Positions 41,065 through 49,769 of a stretch of 64,000 bases of DNA are shown here, piece by piece. The first letter of the stretch is position 1, and every line of letters starts with the position of its first letter. Both the position numbers and the translations under genes were made by a program. The stretch covers positions 124,001 to 188,000 of the forward strand of contig UQIH01000001.1 of NCBI GenBank assembly GCA_900541145.1, in the 5' to 3' direction. The notes below the pieces were generated by a model. It was not told where the DNA came from, did no database searches, and worked only from the letters and a program-made list of their open reading frames with translations. This stretch comes from an uncultured Collinsella sp. (GTDB taxonomy: Bacteria; Actinomycetota; Coriobacteriia; Coriobacteriales; Coriobacteriaceae).

Positions 41065-41868
41065 ATGCCCCCATGCAATAAACAGCAGACTATTGAGTTG
41101 GACAGTACGACCTGGACTGCTCTCAACGAGCTCGCGCTTGCAATCCACGCATCACACGGTGTCGATAAGCTGCAAAAGGAGACCCTCGAGGGAACGACAG
41201 GGCTCGTGCCCCATCGGATCGCCATGTTCGACCTGATCGAGGCGGCAGGCAGTGACGCCCCACGCTACGTCCACCCCGCAAGCAGCGGAATGGACGACCG
41301 CGCGCTGAGCGACTACTACAACCGCTACGCCGCGATGGACTATACAACATGGAGCTTTGACCTACATAAGGTCGGCGTCTACCGCGACCTCGACCTCGTG
41401 GACGTCGAGCGACGCGATGCCACGCCCATCTATCGCAAATGGATGGAACCGCAGGGCGTCTACTTTGGCTGTACGGCCACGCTCGCGCACAACGACAGCC
41501 CGCTAGGAAGCATCACCCTGTTTCGCGAACGCACGGCCGGAGACTTCACCGACACCGAGCTCGCAATCCTGCTCGAAATCGCTCGGCACGCGAGCCTCGC
41601 GCTCGCCAACCTCTATCCTCGGGGCATTAATCTCACCCAGACCGAAGACACAGACCAGCTGAATGCTTTCATTACAGAACATAATATCCAACCGCGCGAA
41701 GCCGAAATCATGCAGCTCATGCTCGGCGGCAAAACGAACAAACAGATGGCAAACGAGCTATTCATAAGCGAGTCAACCGTCAAGAAGCACGTCAACGCCA
41801 TCTATCGCAAGCTCGGCGTCAGCAACCGTCTGGGCCTTATGACTGCCACGCAAAACATCCCACGATAA
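41065..41868 (+). CDS. LuxR-type regulator with N-terminal sensor domain
   Basis: 267 residues from MPPCNKQQTIELDSTTW (GGAAAGGACGCCCT precedes the ATG). Residues 1-190 form a soluble GAF-like region (GVYFGCTATLAHNDSPLGSI, then TLFRERTAGDFTDTELAIL). The C-terminal LuxR helix-turn-helix is REAEIMQLMLGGKTNKQMAN then ELFISESTVKKHVNAIYRKL. Divergent from aguA, so it is the likely regulator of the first agmatine deiminase. Unlike the two other LuxR genes here it has no membrane segments. Confidence 0.88.
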   Translation: MPPCNKQQTIELDSTTWTALNELALAIHASHGVDKLQKETLEGTTGLVPHRIAMFDLIEAAGSDAPRYVHPASSGMDDRALSDYYNRYAAMDYTTWSFDLHKVGVYRDLDLVDVERRDATPIYRKWMEPQGVYFGCTATLAHNDSPLGSITLFRERTAGDFTDTELAILLEIARHASLALANLYPRGINLTQTEDTDQLNAFITEHNIQPREAEIMQLMLGGKTNKQMANELFISESTVKKHVNAIYRKLGVSNRLGLMTATQNIPR

Positions 41869-41902
41869 AAAAGGGCGCCCTCCATACGGAGAACGCCCTT
41901 TG
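41869..41902 (+). terminator. Terminator of the GAF-LuxR gene
   Basis: AAAGGGCGCCCTCC-ATAC-GGAGAACGCCCTTT, starting next to the LuxR stop codon; the T-run is interrupted by the insertion sequence at 41909. Confidence 0.8.
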
Positions 41903-41908
41903 ATTTCG

Positions 41909-43262
41909 GGCTTATAGGACATAATGTGTGTCCCGATAGAACATCCGTTTCCATCCATTAATCCAGCCAGAACGGGTACGGGTCCCTGTGGTGGAGGTCC
42001 TCCCACACGGCCCTGTCGCCCCACTCCGGCCCTCCGTCCTCGCGCGACGGCGAGGCGGAGTAGACGCTGAACAGGAAGTCGATGTCCGCGTCGGTCGGCA
42101 TCGTGGCGAGCTTCTCGCGCGCCGTCCTCGCGTCCCCCGAGTGCGCGTGGCACCACCAGAACACCGCCTTCACGCGCTTGACCGACGTCAGCCCCCGGTG
42201 GTTGCGCAGGACGGCCCTCAGCTGCGAGTTCACCCCTCCCTCGATCATGTTGTTGGTCGACGGCAGCGGGCCGGCCTTGGCCAGGGCGGGGTCGAGGTGG
42301 GTGAACGGCGTCCCCGCCGACACCAGCGACGACAGCGACGAGCGCGCCCGCCTCAGCCTCTCGTGGGTGTAGACCCTCCTGCCGTCCACCACGGTCCTGT
42401 CCTCCAGGAAGTCGGCCCAGAACCCGCACCAGTCGAGGTAGCGCTCGACCCAGATCTCGGCCTGGTGCAGCGCCTCGATGCCCATGAGGTCGCGCGCGAT
42501 GAGGTAGAGCTCGCGCCCCGCCTGGAGCTTCGGCCGCGTCGTCGTGTAGCGCTTGACCTGCGAGAAGGCGTGGAAGGTGCACCTCTGGACCCTGGTGCGC
42601 GGCCAGGTCTCGCGCACGGCCCTGGCGAACCCGCTCCCGCCGTCGGTGACGACCACGTCGGGCGCCGGGATCGGCGCCATGAGGGCCGACCACGCCCTCG
42701 AGTTCTCCGACCTGGCCATGTACCAGGAGACCACCCTCTCGCCGCTGCAGCATATGAGCACGACGAGGTCGCGCGCGACCCAGATCCCGTCGACGTAGAG
42801 CACGCGGTGCAGCTCGCCGTCGGGGACGGGCATGGGCCAGACCTCCCAGAACTCGGCCGTCCTGCGCCTGAAGGAACGCCCGCCGCCCGGCATCGCCGCC
42901 TGGGAGTCCTTGGAGAGGAGCCACCCGAGGAACTCGTCCAGCCTCGTCGCCGTGTCGTCGTACCTCACCGTCGTCGACGCGCCGCAGGACGTGCACCTCC
43001 ACCGCTGGGACCCCGACGAGGTCCTGCCGTTGCGCTTGGTCCGACCGCCGCAGTAGGGGCAATAAACGGCCTTCATGGGCACCTCTTCCGAAAGGGTATT
43101 TAACGGTTCCGGAAAAGGTTATCTACCTGCGGGAACGATAGGCAACCGGACACACATTCTGTCCGAGCGGTTAAAAGCGGGCACGGAATTTAAGCGGCTG
43201 AAAAAGGGGCATCGACCTGCGCCGATGCCCCCAACGTGGACACACATTATGTCCTATAAGCC
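41909..43262 (-). mobile_element. Complete IS1249-like insertion sequence
   Basis: 1354 bp bounded by a perfect 25-bp inverted repeat (41909-41933, GGCTTATAGGACATAATGTG then TGTCC; 43238-43262 its complement). It is flanked by an 8-bp direct repeat TGATTTCG (41901-41908 and 43263-43270), the expected target duplication. It carries one intact transposase gene. A partial extra copy of the end sequence (CACACATTCTGTCC, about 43152) lies inside the right end. Intact ends and duplication indicate recent arrival. Confidence 0.93.
41958..43076 (-). CDS. IS1249 family transposase
   Basis: 372 residues from MKAVYCPYCGGRTKRNG, preceded by GGAAGAGGTGCCC. An N-terminal zinc ribbon (CPYCGG ... RWRCTSCGAS) is followed by a FLGWLLSKDSQ helix-turn-helix-like part and an RNase H-type DDE core: first Asp in VLYVDGIWVARD, second in VVVTDGGSGFARA, Glu in NNMIEGGVNSQLR; CTFHAFSQVKRYTTTRP is characteristic of the IS256/IS1249-like MULE group. 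The coding sequence has markedly higher GC than the flanking DNA, as expected for a transferred element. Confidence 0.9.
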   Translation of the reverse strand: MKAVYCPYCGGRTKRNGRTSSGSQRWRCTSCGASTTVRYDDTATRLDEFLGWLLSKDSQAAMPGGGRSFRRRTAEFWEVWPMPVPDGELHRVLYVDGIWVARDLVVLICCSGERVVSWYMARSENSRAWSALMAPIPAPDVVVTDGGSGFARAVRETWPRTRVQRCTFHAFSQVKRYTTTRPKLQAGRELYLIARDLMGIEALHQAEIWVERYLDWCGFWADFLEDRTVVDGRRVYTHERLRRARSSLSSLVSAGTPFTHLDPALAKAGPLPSTNNMIEGGVNSQLRAVLRNHRGLTSVKRVKAVFWWCHAHSGDARTAREKLATMPTDADIDFLFSVYSASPSREDGGPEWGDRAVWEDLHHRDPYPFWLD

Positions 43263-43302
43263 TGATTTCGCCATTTGAATTAGTGTCGGCTCTGGCTCAA
43301 AG

Positions 43303-43588
43303 AGTAGACAGATTTATTTTGGCAGGGTTTATCTGGGCAAATGTCAGCCGCCACGAGGGAGCTGCCTTCCCTCACGGCGGTCTTCCAGCAGAAAAACCAA
43401 GTGAGTAAGCTTTTTGCAGGAGGCCAAGCACGCCCCAAAACGCCACAGCTCTGACCTGCGGTTTTATTGAGCATTTGCCGCGGTGTGCGCGGCATATCCA
43501 AATAAGTCTACTCACTTGCATCTAAGACGCACCAGATAGGCAAAAACCGCCGCAAAAAGGGGCCGGTTCCCTTCGCGGCTGTTGTTAA
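43303..43588. repeat. Composite ~286-bp repeat (D copy 5 + hairpin + C copy 2 + hairpin)
   Basis: Order: D repeat, 5' part lost (43303-43343); a hairpin CCGCCACGAGGGAG / CTTCCCTCACGGCGG; the C element with ends CAAGTGAGTAAGC (43398-43410) and GTCTACTCACTTG (43506-43518) around GACCTGCGGTTTTATTGAGC; and a second Pro/Gly-type GC hairpin. The same order and largely the same sequence occur at 57284-57583. It ends 14 bp from the stop of the ATPase gene at 43602, so it may serve as a terminator unit. Confidence 0.8.
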
Positions 43589-43601
43589 TACGCCGAGCTT
43601 G

Positions 43602-44771
43602 TTATCGTAAAAGCCAATCACGCGCCGAAACCACACTACAGTCTTTCGACTCATACGTTGAGTCCACGCGGGCTACAACATAGCGCGCATCTTTTGCAAT
43701 GTCGATCTCATCGCATACAGTCTGTAGATGGCGGGCGTACTTATCGTGATACGTTCTGGATGATTTTATTTCGATAGCCTTGGGGCTCCCTGAGTTTGTA
43801 CAGTCGAGCAAATCGATTTCACGCTTGCTGTCGTCCCTATAGAAATACAGCTCGGGATTCTCGCCCACGTTGAGATGGCTCTTCGCCGTTTCGGAAACGA
43901 TGAGGTTTTCGAAAACGGCCCCCAGATAAGGGCTCTCCAATAGTTGCCCCAGTGATCCAATTTTGAGCAAGTAGCAGAGCAGCCCCGTGTCGTAAAAATA
44001 GAGCTTGGGCGTTTTAGTTAGACGCTTCTTGGCATTTGCATAATAGGGCTGCAGCGAAAACGTCAGGTAGCTCTGCTCCAGGATGGACAACCAGCTTTTA
44101 ATGGTCGATACGCTCACGCCCGTATCTCGAGAAAGCGAGGATATATTGATGAGGGCACCGACGCTCTGAGCAATTATGGACAGAAACTTATGAAACTCCG
44201 CCTTATTGCGCACATCAAGCAAGCCCACAACATCGCGCTCAACATAGGTATCGATATAGCTGGGAAAATAAACCGAGGACGGCATTCCGGCGGAACGCAG
44301 GCGAGGGTATCCCCCTTCGAGCGCGAACAAATCCACTTCCAGCTGCCCCTGCTGGCCCCTCTCCGCTTCTCGAAACGATAATGGCAGCAATTTCAAGATC
44401 CCGACTCGCCCGGCAAGAGACTGCCCGATGCTTTTCATCATCAAAAAGTTTTGCGAGCCTGTAAGGATGTATTGACCGGCGTCTCCCCGCTCATCCGAAA
44501 CAACCTGGATCATTGAAAACAAATCCGGGGCGTATTGTGCCTCATCGATGATGAGTCCGCCCTTTCGGTTGCGGATAAAACTCACCGGATCCTCCAAGGC
44601 CGCGCGCCTCGTTTGAGGGTCCTCAAGCGTGACGTAGGAATAGTCGGGAAAGGTATGCCGAACCAGCGTAGACTTACCGCTCTGCCTAGGCCCTGTCAAC
44701 GACACAACAGGAAACCAGCCTGCCATGCGAATGAGCAACTCATGCAAATCCCTGTTAATGAACTCAGCCAT
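43602..44771 (-). CDS. AAA ATPase with DUF4143 (AAA_14) domain
   Basis: 389 residues from MAEFINRDLHELLIRMAGWF (AAGGGGCGTTGAT precedes the ATG). Walker A GPRQSGKST (near 25-33), Walker B GGLIIDEAQ, sensor segment YILTGSQNF. The C-terminal half (about 200-389) is DUF4143, with a winged-helix-like part (SRDTGVSVSTIKSWLSILEQ) and an end KAIEIKSSRTYHDKYARHLQ that resembles a PD-(D/E)xK fold. The family is common in gut bacteria; its cellular role is not established. Three direct repeats lie just upstream of the start. Confidence 0.88.
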   Translation of the reverse strand: MAEFINRDLHELLIRMAGWFPVVSLTGPRQSGKSTLVRHTFPDYSYVTLEDPQTRRAALEDPVSFIRNRKGGLIIDEAQYAPDLFSMIQVVSDERGDAGQYILTGSQNFLMMKSIGQSLAGRVGILKLLPLSFREAERGQQGQLEVDLFALEGGYPRLRSAGMPSSVYFPSYIDTYVERDVVGLLDVRNKAEFHKFLSIIAQSVGALINISSLSRDTGVSVSTIKSWLSILEQSYLTFSLQPYYANAKKRLTKTPKLYFYDTGLLCYLLKIGSLGQLLESPYLGAVFENLIVSETAKSHLNVGENPELYFYRDDSKREIDLLDCTNSGSPKAIEIKSSRTYHDKYARHLQTVCDEIDIAKDARYVVARVDSTYESKDCSVVSARDWLLR

Positions 44772-44794
44772 ATCAACGCCCCTTATTGCGCTGT

Positions 44795-44859
44795 TACCAT
44801 AATCGGATAGTTTCATTCGCCATAATCTTATATTAGCGTTTACCACAATCTTATAGTAG
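44795..44859 (-). promoter_or_regulatory. Three direct repeats with 23-bp period before the ATPase gene
   Basis: TTACCATAATCGGATAG (44795-), GCCATAATCTTATATTAG (44819-) and ACCACAATCTTATAGTAG (44842-44859). The CCA of each copy is at 44797, 44820 and 44843, exactly 23 bp apart, about two helical turns, so a protein array on one DNA face is possible. They end 23 bp upstream of the start codon, over the expected promoter. Confidence 0.65.
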
Positions 44860-44912
44860 CCTAGTTCAAAAGCATTATTTATAGAGCCGAAATCTCAGAC
44901 CCTAAATAACAA

Positions 44913-44951
44913 AAGCCACCACAATGGGGGCTGTCCCCATTGTGGTGGCTT
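44913..44951 (-). terminator. Terminator of the amidohydrolase-MATE operon
   Basis: AAGCCACCACAATGGGG pairs perfectly with CCCCATTGTGGTGGCTT over 17 bp; on the minus strand it is followed by TTTGTTATTT. About 50 bp after the MATE stop. Confidence 0.88.
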
Positions 44952-44999
44952 GCAGGCGAGTTAACTTGTTCGACTATCGTACGCCAGCCATGTCCGAGC

Positions 45000-46376
45000 C
45001 TAGAGCGTGGCAAGGCGCTTGGACTCGTGCGCGGCGAGCGCAATGGAGATGATGCCGGTAATGGCGTCGGCCACCACCAGGGCGATCCACACGCCCTCAA
45101 CACCCATCATGTTGCCGAGGAGGTACATAAGCGGCACTGAGCAGATCACATAGCGAAGCAGGCCGGTAAACGTGGCGACACCAACCTTCTCGACCGCCTG
45201 GAAATATATCGACATGGTCATGGCAAGATAGCCCAGGGCAACAGCCAGGATGACGGTACGCGTGGCGTTGGCGGCAACCTCAACGAGCGCAGGATCGCTG
45301 CCGGCAAAGAAGGCGCACACCGGAGTGGCGGCAAGCCAGAGCGCGACGGTGACCAGCGCCAGCGTCACAACCTGGTACTTAAGCGTGCAAGAGAGCGTCT
45401 CCTTAAGGCGCGCCCAAGCCTTTGCGCCGGCGTTGAAGGCAGCGATGGGCTGCAGGCCATAGGAGAAGCACTGGGCAACCATCATGGTGATGTAGAGGAT
45501 GTAGCCGTTGATCACGCCAAAGGCTGCGATGTAGAGCGAGCCCATGTCGCCGCCGAGCGAGCCCAAAAGCGAGTTGGCAACGGTGTTAAAGATAAAGGTC
45601 GCGCCCTGGACCAGGAAGAACGGGAAGCCGATCTTGAGGATCTGGCCGCAGACGGCGAGGTCGAGCTTAAGGTCGGCCAGGCTAATCTGGAGCTGGGACT
45701 TTTTGCCCCCGATGAACCAGAAGATACCGATGGCCCAGATACCGATGGAAAGCCCGTAGTACACGCCGGCGCCCATAACGCCAAACTTGAGCACAAACGT
45801 AGAAAGCGCGAGCCAGCAGATGGCAACGATGGCCGAAACGGTCATGAGGTTGGCCTGGACCTGAACCTTCTCGTCCACACGCATCACAGCGGTGACCATC
45901 TGGCCAATGACCGTGAGCGGCAGCAGCACGGCGAAGGTGCGCACGCCGGCAACGGTATCGGCCATGATGTCGGGCGTGGCGCCAAAGAATGCGCAGATGG
46001 GCTCGGTAAACACGGCCATCACCACAGCAAGCAGCACACTCACAATCGTGGTGAGCCAAAAGCCCTGGCTAAAAGCCTTGCTTGCGCCCTTAATGTCGCC
46101 GGCACCCAAAAGGTTGCCCACCACGGCGGGCACGCCGGTGCCAAACAGGTTGCCAAAGGCCAGGTTGATGTACTCGACCGACATGATGATCGAGACGCAG
46201 GCCAGGCCGTGGGCACCCAGGCCCCAACCCATCACGAGGCCCTCGAGGACCACCATGATGATCTGGGCGAGCATGCCCTGGCCGGTGACGATGGTGTACT
46301 TACGCACCAGACCGGGAATCGGTTGGGAGGCGAGCTCGCGCTCCTCCTCCACGGCAGCGGTTACTTCTTCTGCCAT
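45000..46376 (-). CDS. MATE family efflux transporter
   Basis: 458 residues from MAEEVTAAVEEERELASQPI (GAAAGGGGAGAACA precedes the ATG). Twelve hydrophobic segments in two similar halves; MEYINLAFGNLFGTGVPAVV-like segment in TM2 and SYGLQPIAAFNAGAKAW in the second half are MATE marks. It is a cation-coupled exporter of the DinF/NorM superfamily. Downstream of the amidohydrolase gene on the same strand (87 bp), suggesting that the pump and hydrolase act on related compounds. Confidence 0.92.
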   Translation of the reverse strand: MAEEVTAAVEEERELASQPIPGLVRKYTIVTGQGMLAQIIMVVLEGLVMGWGLGAHGLACVSIIMSVEYINLAFGNLFGTGVPAVVGNLLGAGDIKGASKAFSQGFWLTTIVSVLLAVVMAVFTEPICAFFGATPDIMADTVAGVRTFAVLLPLTVIGQMVTAVMRVDEKVQVQANLMTVSAIVAICWLALSTFVLKFGVMGAGVYYGLSIGIWAIGIFWFIGGKKSQLQISLADLKLDLAVCGQILKIGFPFFLVQGATFIFNTVANSLLGSLGGDMGSLYIAAFGVINGYILYITMMVAQCFSYGLQPIAAFNAGAKAWARLKETLSCTLKYQVVTLALVTVALWLAATPVCAFFAGSDPALVEVAANATRTVILAVALGYLAMTMSIYFQAVEKVGVATFTGLLRYVICSVPLMYLLGNMMGVEGVWIALVVADAITGIISIALAAHESKRLATL

Positions 46377-46463
46377 TGTTCTCCCCTTTCCTTGAGAGAG
46401 TAGTGCTGAATGGATGTCAGGCGGCTGACAACTGGCGCCAAGCCGCCCAGCCAAACGATGGCG

Positions 46464-48092
46464 CTAGGCCTCAAAGACCACCTTGCCGGCGATCATCGTA
46501 AGGGCCGCGGTAGCCTCGAGCACCTCTGCCGGCTCGCAGGTAAAGAGATTGCGGTCGAGTACGCAAATGTCGGCTTGCTTGCCGCAGGCGAGTGTGCCGA
46601 TGCGGTCCTCAGCATGCATAGCGTAGGCGCTGCCGTAGGTGTATGCGCGCAGGGCCTCGGCCATAGTGATTCGCTCCTCGGGGAACCAACCCTCAGGATT
46701 AGATCCATCCTCGAGCATGCGGTAGACCGCTCCATAGACTTCCTCCATAGGCTCAAGCCCCACGACCGGGAAGTCGGAGCCCAGATGCACGCAGGCACCG
46801 CTCGCGAGCAGGCTATGAATTGGCCACGAGAGCGCCGCGCGCTCGGGACCAACGGCGTCGTCCTTTGCCAAGTCTGCCATATCAAGCAGCATATGCCACG
46901 GCTGCATGGCCGGACAGACGCCGAGCTCCGCATAGCGCGGCAAATCCTCAGGTTGAACAGTCTCGTTGTGCTCCATGGAGTGACGACAGCCCATAAGACC
47001 GTAACGCTTCTCGCCCTCCTCGAAGCAGTCCAGGATAAAGCGTACGGAACGATCGCCTATGGCATGGATGCGCGTGTCGACACCCCACTCAAGCGCTTTA
47101 AGGATGGCTTTGCGCACACGCTCAGGTTCCTCAGCCGGCTCGCCACAGGTCTCGGGAGCATTAGCATAGGGCTCGAGCATCCAAGCAGTATGATCGGAAC
47201 ACACACCGTCAATGAACTGCTTAAAGCCATGCCACTCGACTTGCGTGCCCGGGAAGTCGTATTTCGCCCGAATCTCCTCGAGCGTCATGGCCTCGTTCTC
47301 AAAAAGGTCTGTGTACATGAACACGCGCAACGGAAGTTCGCCCTTGCGGTTAAGCTCCGCGAGGAATTTATAGGGGTTATCCATGCTCACAAAAGTGGGG
47401 TTTACCATGCCGACTGTCGTAATACCGAGAGCGTTGGCACGATGCGCGGTCTTGGCAAAGGAAGCACTAGCCACCTCGGGGGCAGGATTGTATACCTCAT
47501 CCAAGAAAAGGGATCCCGCGTTGTTCGAGAAGACCCCAGTGGGGTTGCCAGCTTCATCCCTAAGAATCTTGCCGCCTGATGGGTCTGGCGTTTCAGCAGT
47601 AATGCCGATTTTCTCGATTGCGCAGGTGTTGGCACTAAACGTGTGCACGTCAACCTGCTGCAAAAAGACCGGACGGTCCGAAATGTACTCATCGATCATT
47701 GCCGCCGTAGGCATCTCGGGCACGTCCCACTGGAACTGGATAACCTGATAGCCCACGATCCACTCGTTGTTCGGGTGGTCTTCGGCAAACGCCTGCACGC
47801 GTTCCATACACTGCTCAAAGCTTGTGCAATCGATGAGATTGACGGCGAAATCGGGATCGGACACAAAGGCGCCCTGGGCATAGTGAGTGTGTGAGTCGAT
47901 GATGCCAGGCATGACGAGCTTATCGCCATAGTCGCGCACCTCGGTATCGGGCCCGATAAAAGCGTCGAGGTACTTATCCTCGCCGCACGCAACAATCCTG
48001 TCACCTGCGACGGCAACGCCGCCCTTGAACGGGGCCAGCCCGTCACCAGTGAACACAGCATTACTTTTGATGACTAAATCCGCTTTGTCCAT
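46464..48092 (-). CDS. Amidohydrolase (YtcJ-like)
   Basis: 542 residues from MDKADLVIKSNAVFTGDGLA (GAGGAGGCTCAT precedes the ATG). The metal-dependent hydrolase TIM barrel shows MPGIIDSHTHYAQGAF (HxH), RIHAIGDRSVRFI, HSMEHNE and LGSDFPVV with the last metal/base Asp. The N- and C-terminal beta-sandwich (KQADICVLDRNLF) completes the amidohydrolase fold. YtcJ-like enzymes hydrolyse N-acyl or exoenzyme amides; the substrate is unknown. Upstream partner of the MATE exporter. Confidence 0.9.
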   Translation of the reverse strand: MDKADLVIKSNAVFTGDGLAPFKGGVAVAGDRIVACGEDKYLDAFIGPDTEVRDYGDKLVMPGIIDSHTHYAQGAFVSDPDFAVNLIDCTSFEQCMERVQAFAEDHPNNEWIVGYQVIQFQWDVPEMPTAAMIDEYISDRPVFLQQVDVHTFSANTCAIEKIGITAETPDPSGGKILRDEAGNPTGVFSNNAGSLFLDEVYNPAPEVASASFAKTAHRANALGITTVGMVNPTFVSMDNPYKFLAELNRKGELPLRVFMYTDLFENEAMTLEEIRAKYDFPGTQVEWHGFKQFIDGVCSDHTAWMLEPYANAPETCGEPAEEPERVRKAILKALEWGVDTRIHAIGDRSVRFILDCFEEGEKRYGLMGCRHSMEHNETVQPEDLPRYAELGVCPAMQPWHMLLDMADLAKDDAVGPERAALSWPIHSLLASGACVHLGSDFPVVGLEPMEEVYGAVYRMLEDGSNPEGWFPEERITMAEALRAYTYGSAYAMHAEDRIGTLACGKQADICVLDRNLFTCEPAEVLEATAALTMIAGKVVFEA

Positions 48093-48399
48093 ATGAGCCT
48101 CCTCAGACGTTACAGGACAATGGATGAGCGCCACGATACGACGCGCCCAATCGGTGAGGGAGCATTTGTCGCTCCCTACATGACACGTGCCTACGAGCGG
48201 TCGGGCGTCTGTCCAGCGCCCTATGCCCCGTGTCAACACCCATTGACGCACCTCCTGCACAAGCTGCCAAGATGGAAGCGAGCGAACGGACGGCTTAAGA
48301 AGGTTTACACGTCTGAGCAGGTATTTTATTGTCAAAGTTTATTGTCGCTTCATTACGCCAAGTGGTCTGCGATACGCCGTCAGCCGAACCACTCCAGCC
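48093..48399. other. 307-bp gap between amidohydrolase start and LuxR stop
   Basis: A small hairpin GGGAGC-ATTTGTC-GCTCCC (48158-48176) could end the leftward LuxR transcript coming from 49392 or act in the amidohydrolase leader. No gene supported. Confidence 0.4.
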
Positions 48400-49392
48400 T
48401 TACGAGCGCCAGAATGTCTCAATCAAGTCGTCACGCGCCTTGACTTCGCTCTTTACATAGATGCGATGCAGGTGAGCCTTGACGGTACCCGGACTAATCA
48501 CAAGTTCGTTAGCAATATTTTGGACATCGAGTCCACGCAATACGAGTGTAAGCACTTCCTGTTCACGCTTTGAAAGCCCATGCTCGTCCGAGAAAATCAC
48601 AACACGCGAGACAAGGTCCTCCCGTGCATCACGGCGCTCTGTCGCTACCTCTTCATCGGCACGAGGGTGACGCGAGAACACACGTAAGATATGGCTGAAC
48701 TGTTTAAATAGCTGAACGGCTGCAGCCACAAACAATAAATTCTCTGAGATATTCCGCTCGCCCAGATACCATAAAAAGGCGCTCACCATCACGTTGTCAA
48801 CGTCAGGCGTGCAGAATAGGATCATATAGGTATCTTCGATAACCACCATCACGGTAAGCACGCAGGCTATGCAAAAGAACATCCGAGAGCGCTCAAGATC
48901 GAGCCGCTCAGCCCTATTCTCCGTCTTGCGATAGCAGGCGTAAGCATATACCAAGCAGAATGCCATTCCCAAATCGCGCGAAAGCCAAAAAAGATATTGC
49001 TGAACCTGGCCCGCAAAGCCAGTACGAGGCACCAGAGCAAGCTGAAGCACGGCGATCGGTACGACATATGCGGCAACGCGCTTAACGGTCACCTCATCGT
49101 GTAAGCGAAACGTTACCCAAAGCCATACGCACGCAAGAATCGCCACGCCCAGCGCGCAGCGCAGTAACGGATGTTGAAGCGGCTCATTAAACGTCACCAC
49201 ATAGTCATATTTGAGCCGGTTGTACTCATCAAAGAAGATCACCGACATATCGAAGATATAGAGAAGGAAGCCCGCGGCCGCCACCAAACAATCGCGTCGA
49301 CGAGTCATGAGCCATATTACGAGCGCAGTTGATGCCGTCACCAATCCAACGCCCATGACAAGAATCGTGTAGATAAAGAATGCGAAGCTCAT
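48400..49392 (-). CDS. LuxR-type regulator with seven membrane segments
   Basis: 330 residues from MSFAFFIYTILVMGVGLVTA (GAGGGTAGT precedes the ATG). About seven hydrophobic segments fill residues 1-240; then EHGLSKREQEVLTLVLRGLD, VQNIANELVISPGTVKAHLH is a LuxR helix-turn-helix (about 265-325). This is the architecture of AguR, the membrane-bound agmatine sensor that activates agmatine deiminase operons in lactic acid bacteria. It lies directly downstream of the antiporter gene at 49770, in the same direction, so it may be the agmatine sensor of this cluster. That role is inferred. Confidence 0.88.
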   Translation of the reverse strand: MSFAFFIYTILVMGVGLVTASTALVIWLMTRRRDCLVAAAGFLLYIFDMSVIFFDEYNRLKYDYVVTFNEPLQHPLLRCALGVAILACVWLWVTFRLHDEVTVKRVAAYVVPIAVLQLALVPRTGFAGQVQQYLFWLSRDLGMAFCLVYAYACYRKTENRAERLDLERSRMFFCIACVLTVMVVIEDTYMILFCTPDVDNVMVSAFLWYLGERNISENLLFVAAAVQLFKQFSHILRVFSRHPRADEEVATERRDAREDLVSRVVIFSDEHGLSKREQEVLTLVLRGLDVQNIANELVISPGTVKAHLHRIYVKSEVKARDDLIETFWRS

Positions 49393-49482
49393 ACTACCCT
49401 CATTCCGCGCACAACCAGCTTGATTCCGCATTACGGTTATGGTAGAAACATCGAACGAATACCAAGATCGAAAGGAGAGGCC

Positions 49483-49674
49483 ATGGCACCGATTGCACCG
49501 CTCAAGATTATTGTCGCGCCTGCCGCCAAGGCCATCGCCAAGATCGGTTCGACCATGACCTACGATGACGTTCCTTGCATCGTTGATGAACGCAACGACA
49601 GCTGCCCCTACCTGGGCCATGTCCCCTACTTTGCGCCTAAACTCTCCTCTGATATCGAGCAGCACAACCGCTAG
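49483..49674 (+). CDS. Small protein of unknown function (63 aa)
   Basis: 63 residues, preceded by the strong site CGAAAGGAGAGGCC. The chain MAPIAPLKIIVAPAAKAIAK then IGSTMTYDDVPCIVDERNDS and CPYLGHVPYFAPKLSSDIEQ is soluble, with two Cys. It is divergent from the membrane LuxR gene (90 bp between starts) and convergent with the antiporter gene, so it sits between regulator and transporter of the agmatine cluster. I do not recognise the family; the site strength is the main support. Confidence 0.5.
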   Translation: MAPIAPLKIIVAPAAKAIAKIGSTMTYDDVPCIVDERNDSCPYLGHVPYFAPKLSSDIEQHNR

Positions 49675-49769
49675 CATAACCTTCACGATTGCCGCAGTAA
49701 TCCTCGCAGCAATTTGTTAACTCGGAAGCAACTCCGGTTTTGAGTCCCACACTGCCGAACCGAACCCCC

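Noticed and set aside
41773..43062. 429-codon alternative frame over the IS transposase
   Set aside because: Low-complexity Arg/Gly/Ala translation; the neighbouring frame contains the DDE transposase.
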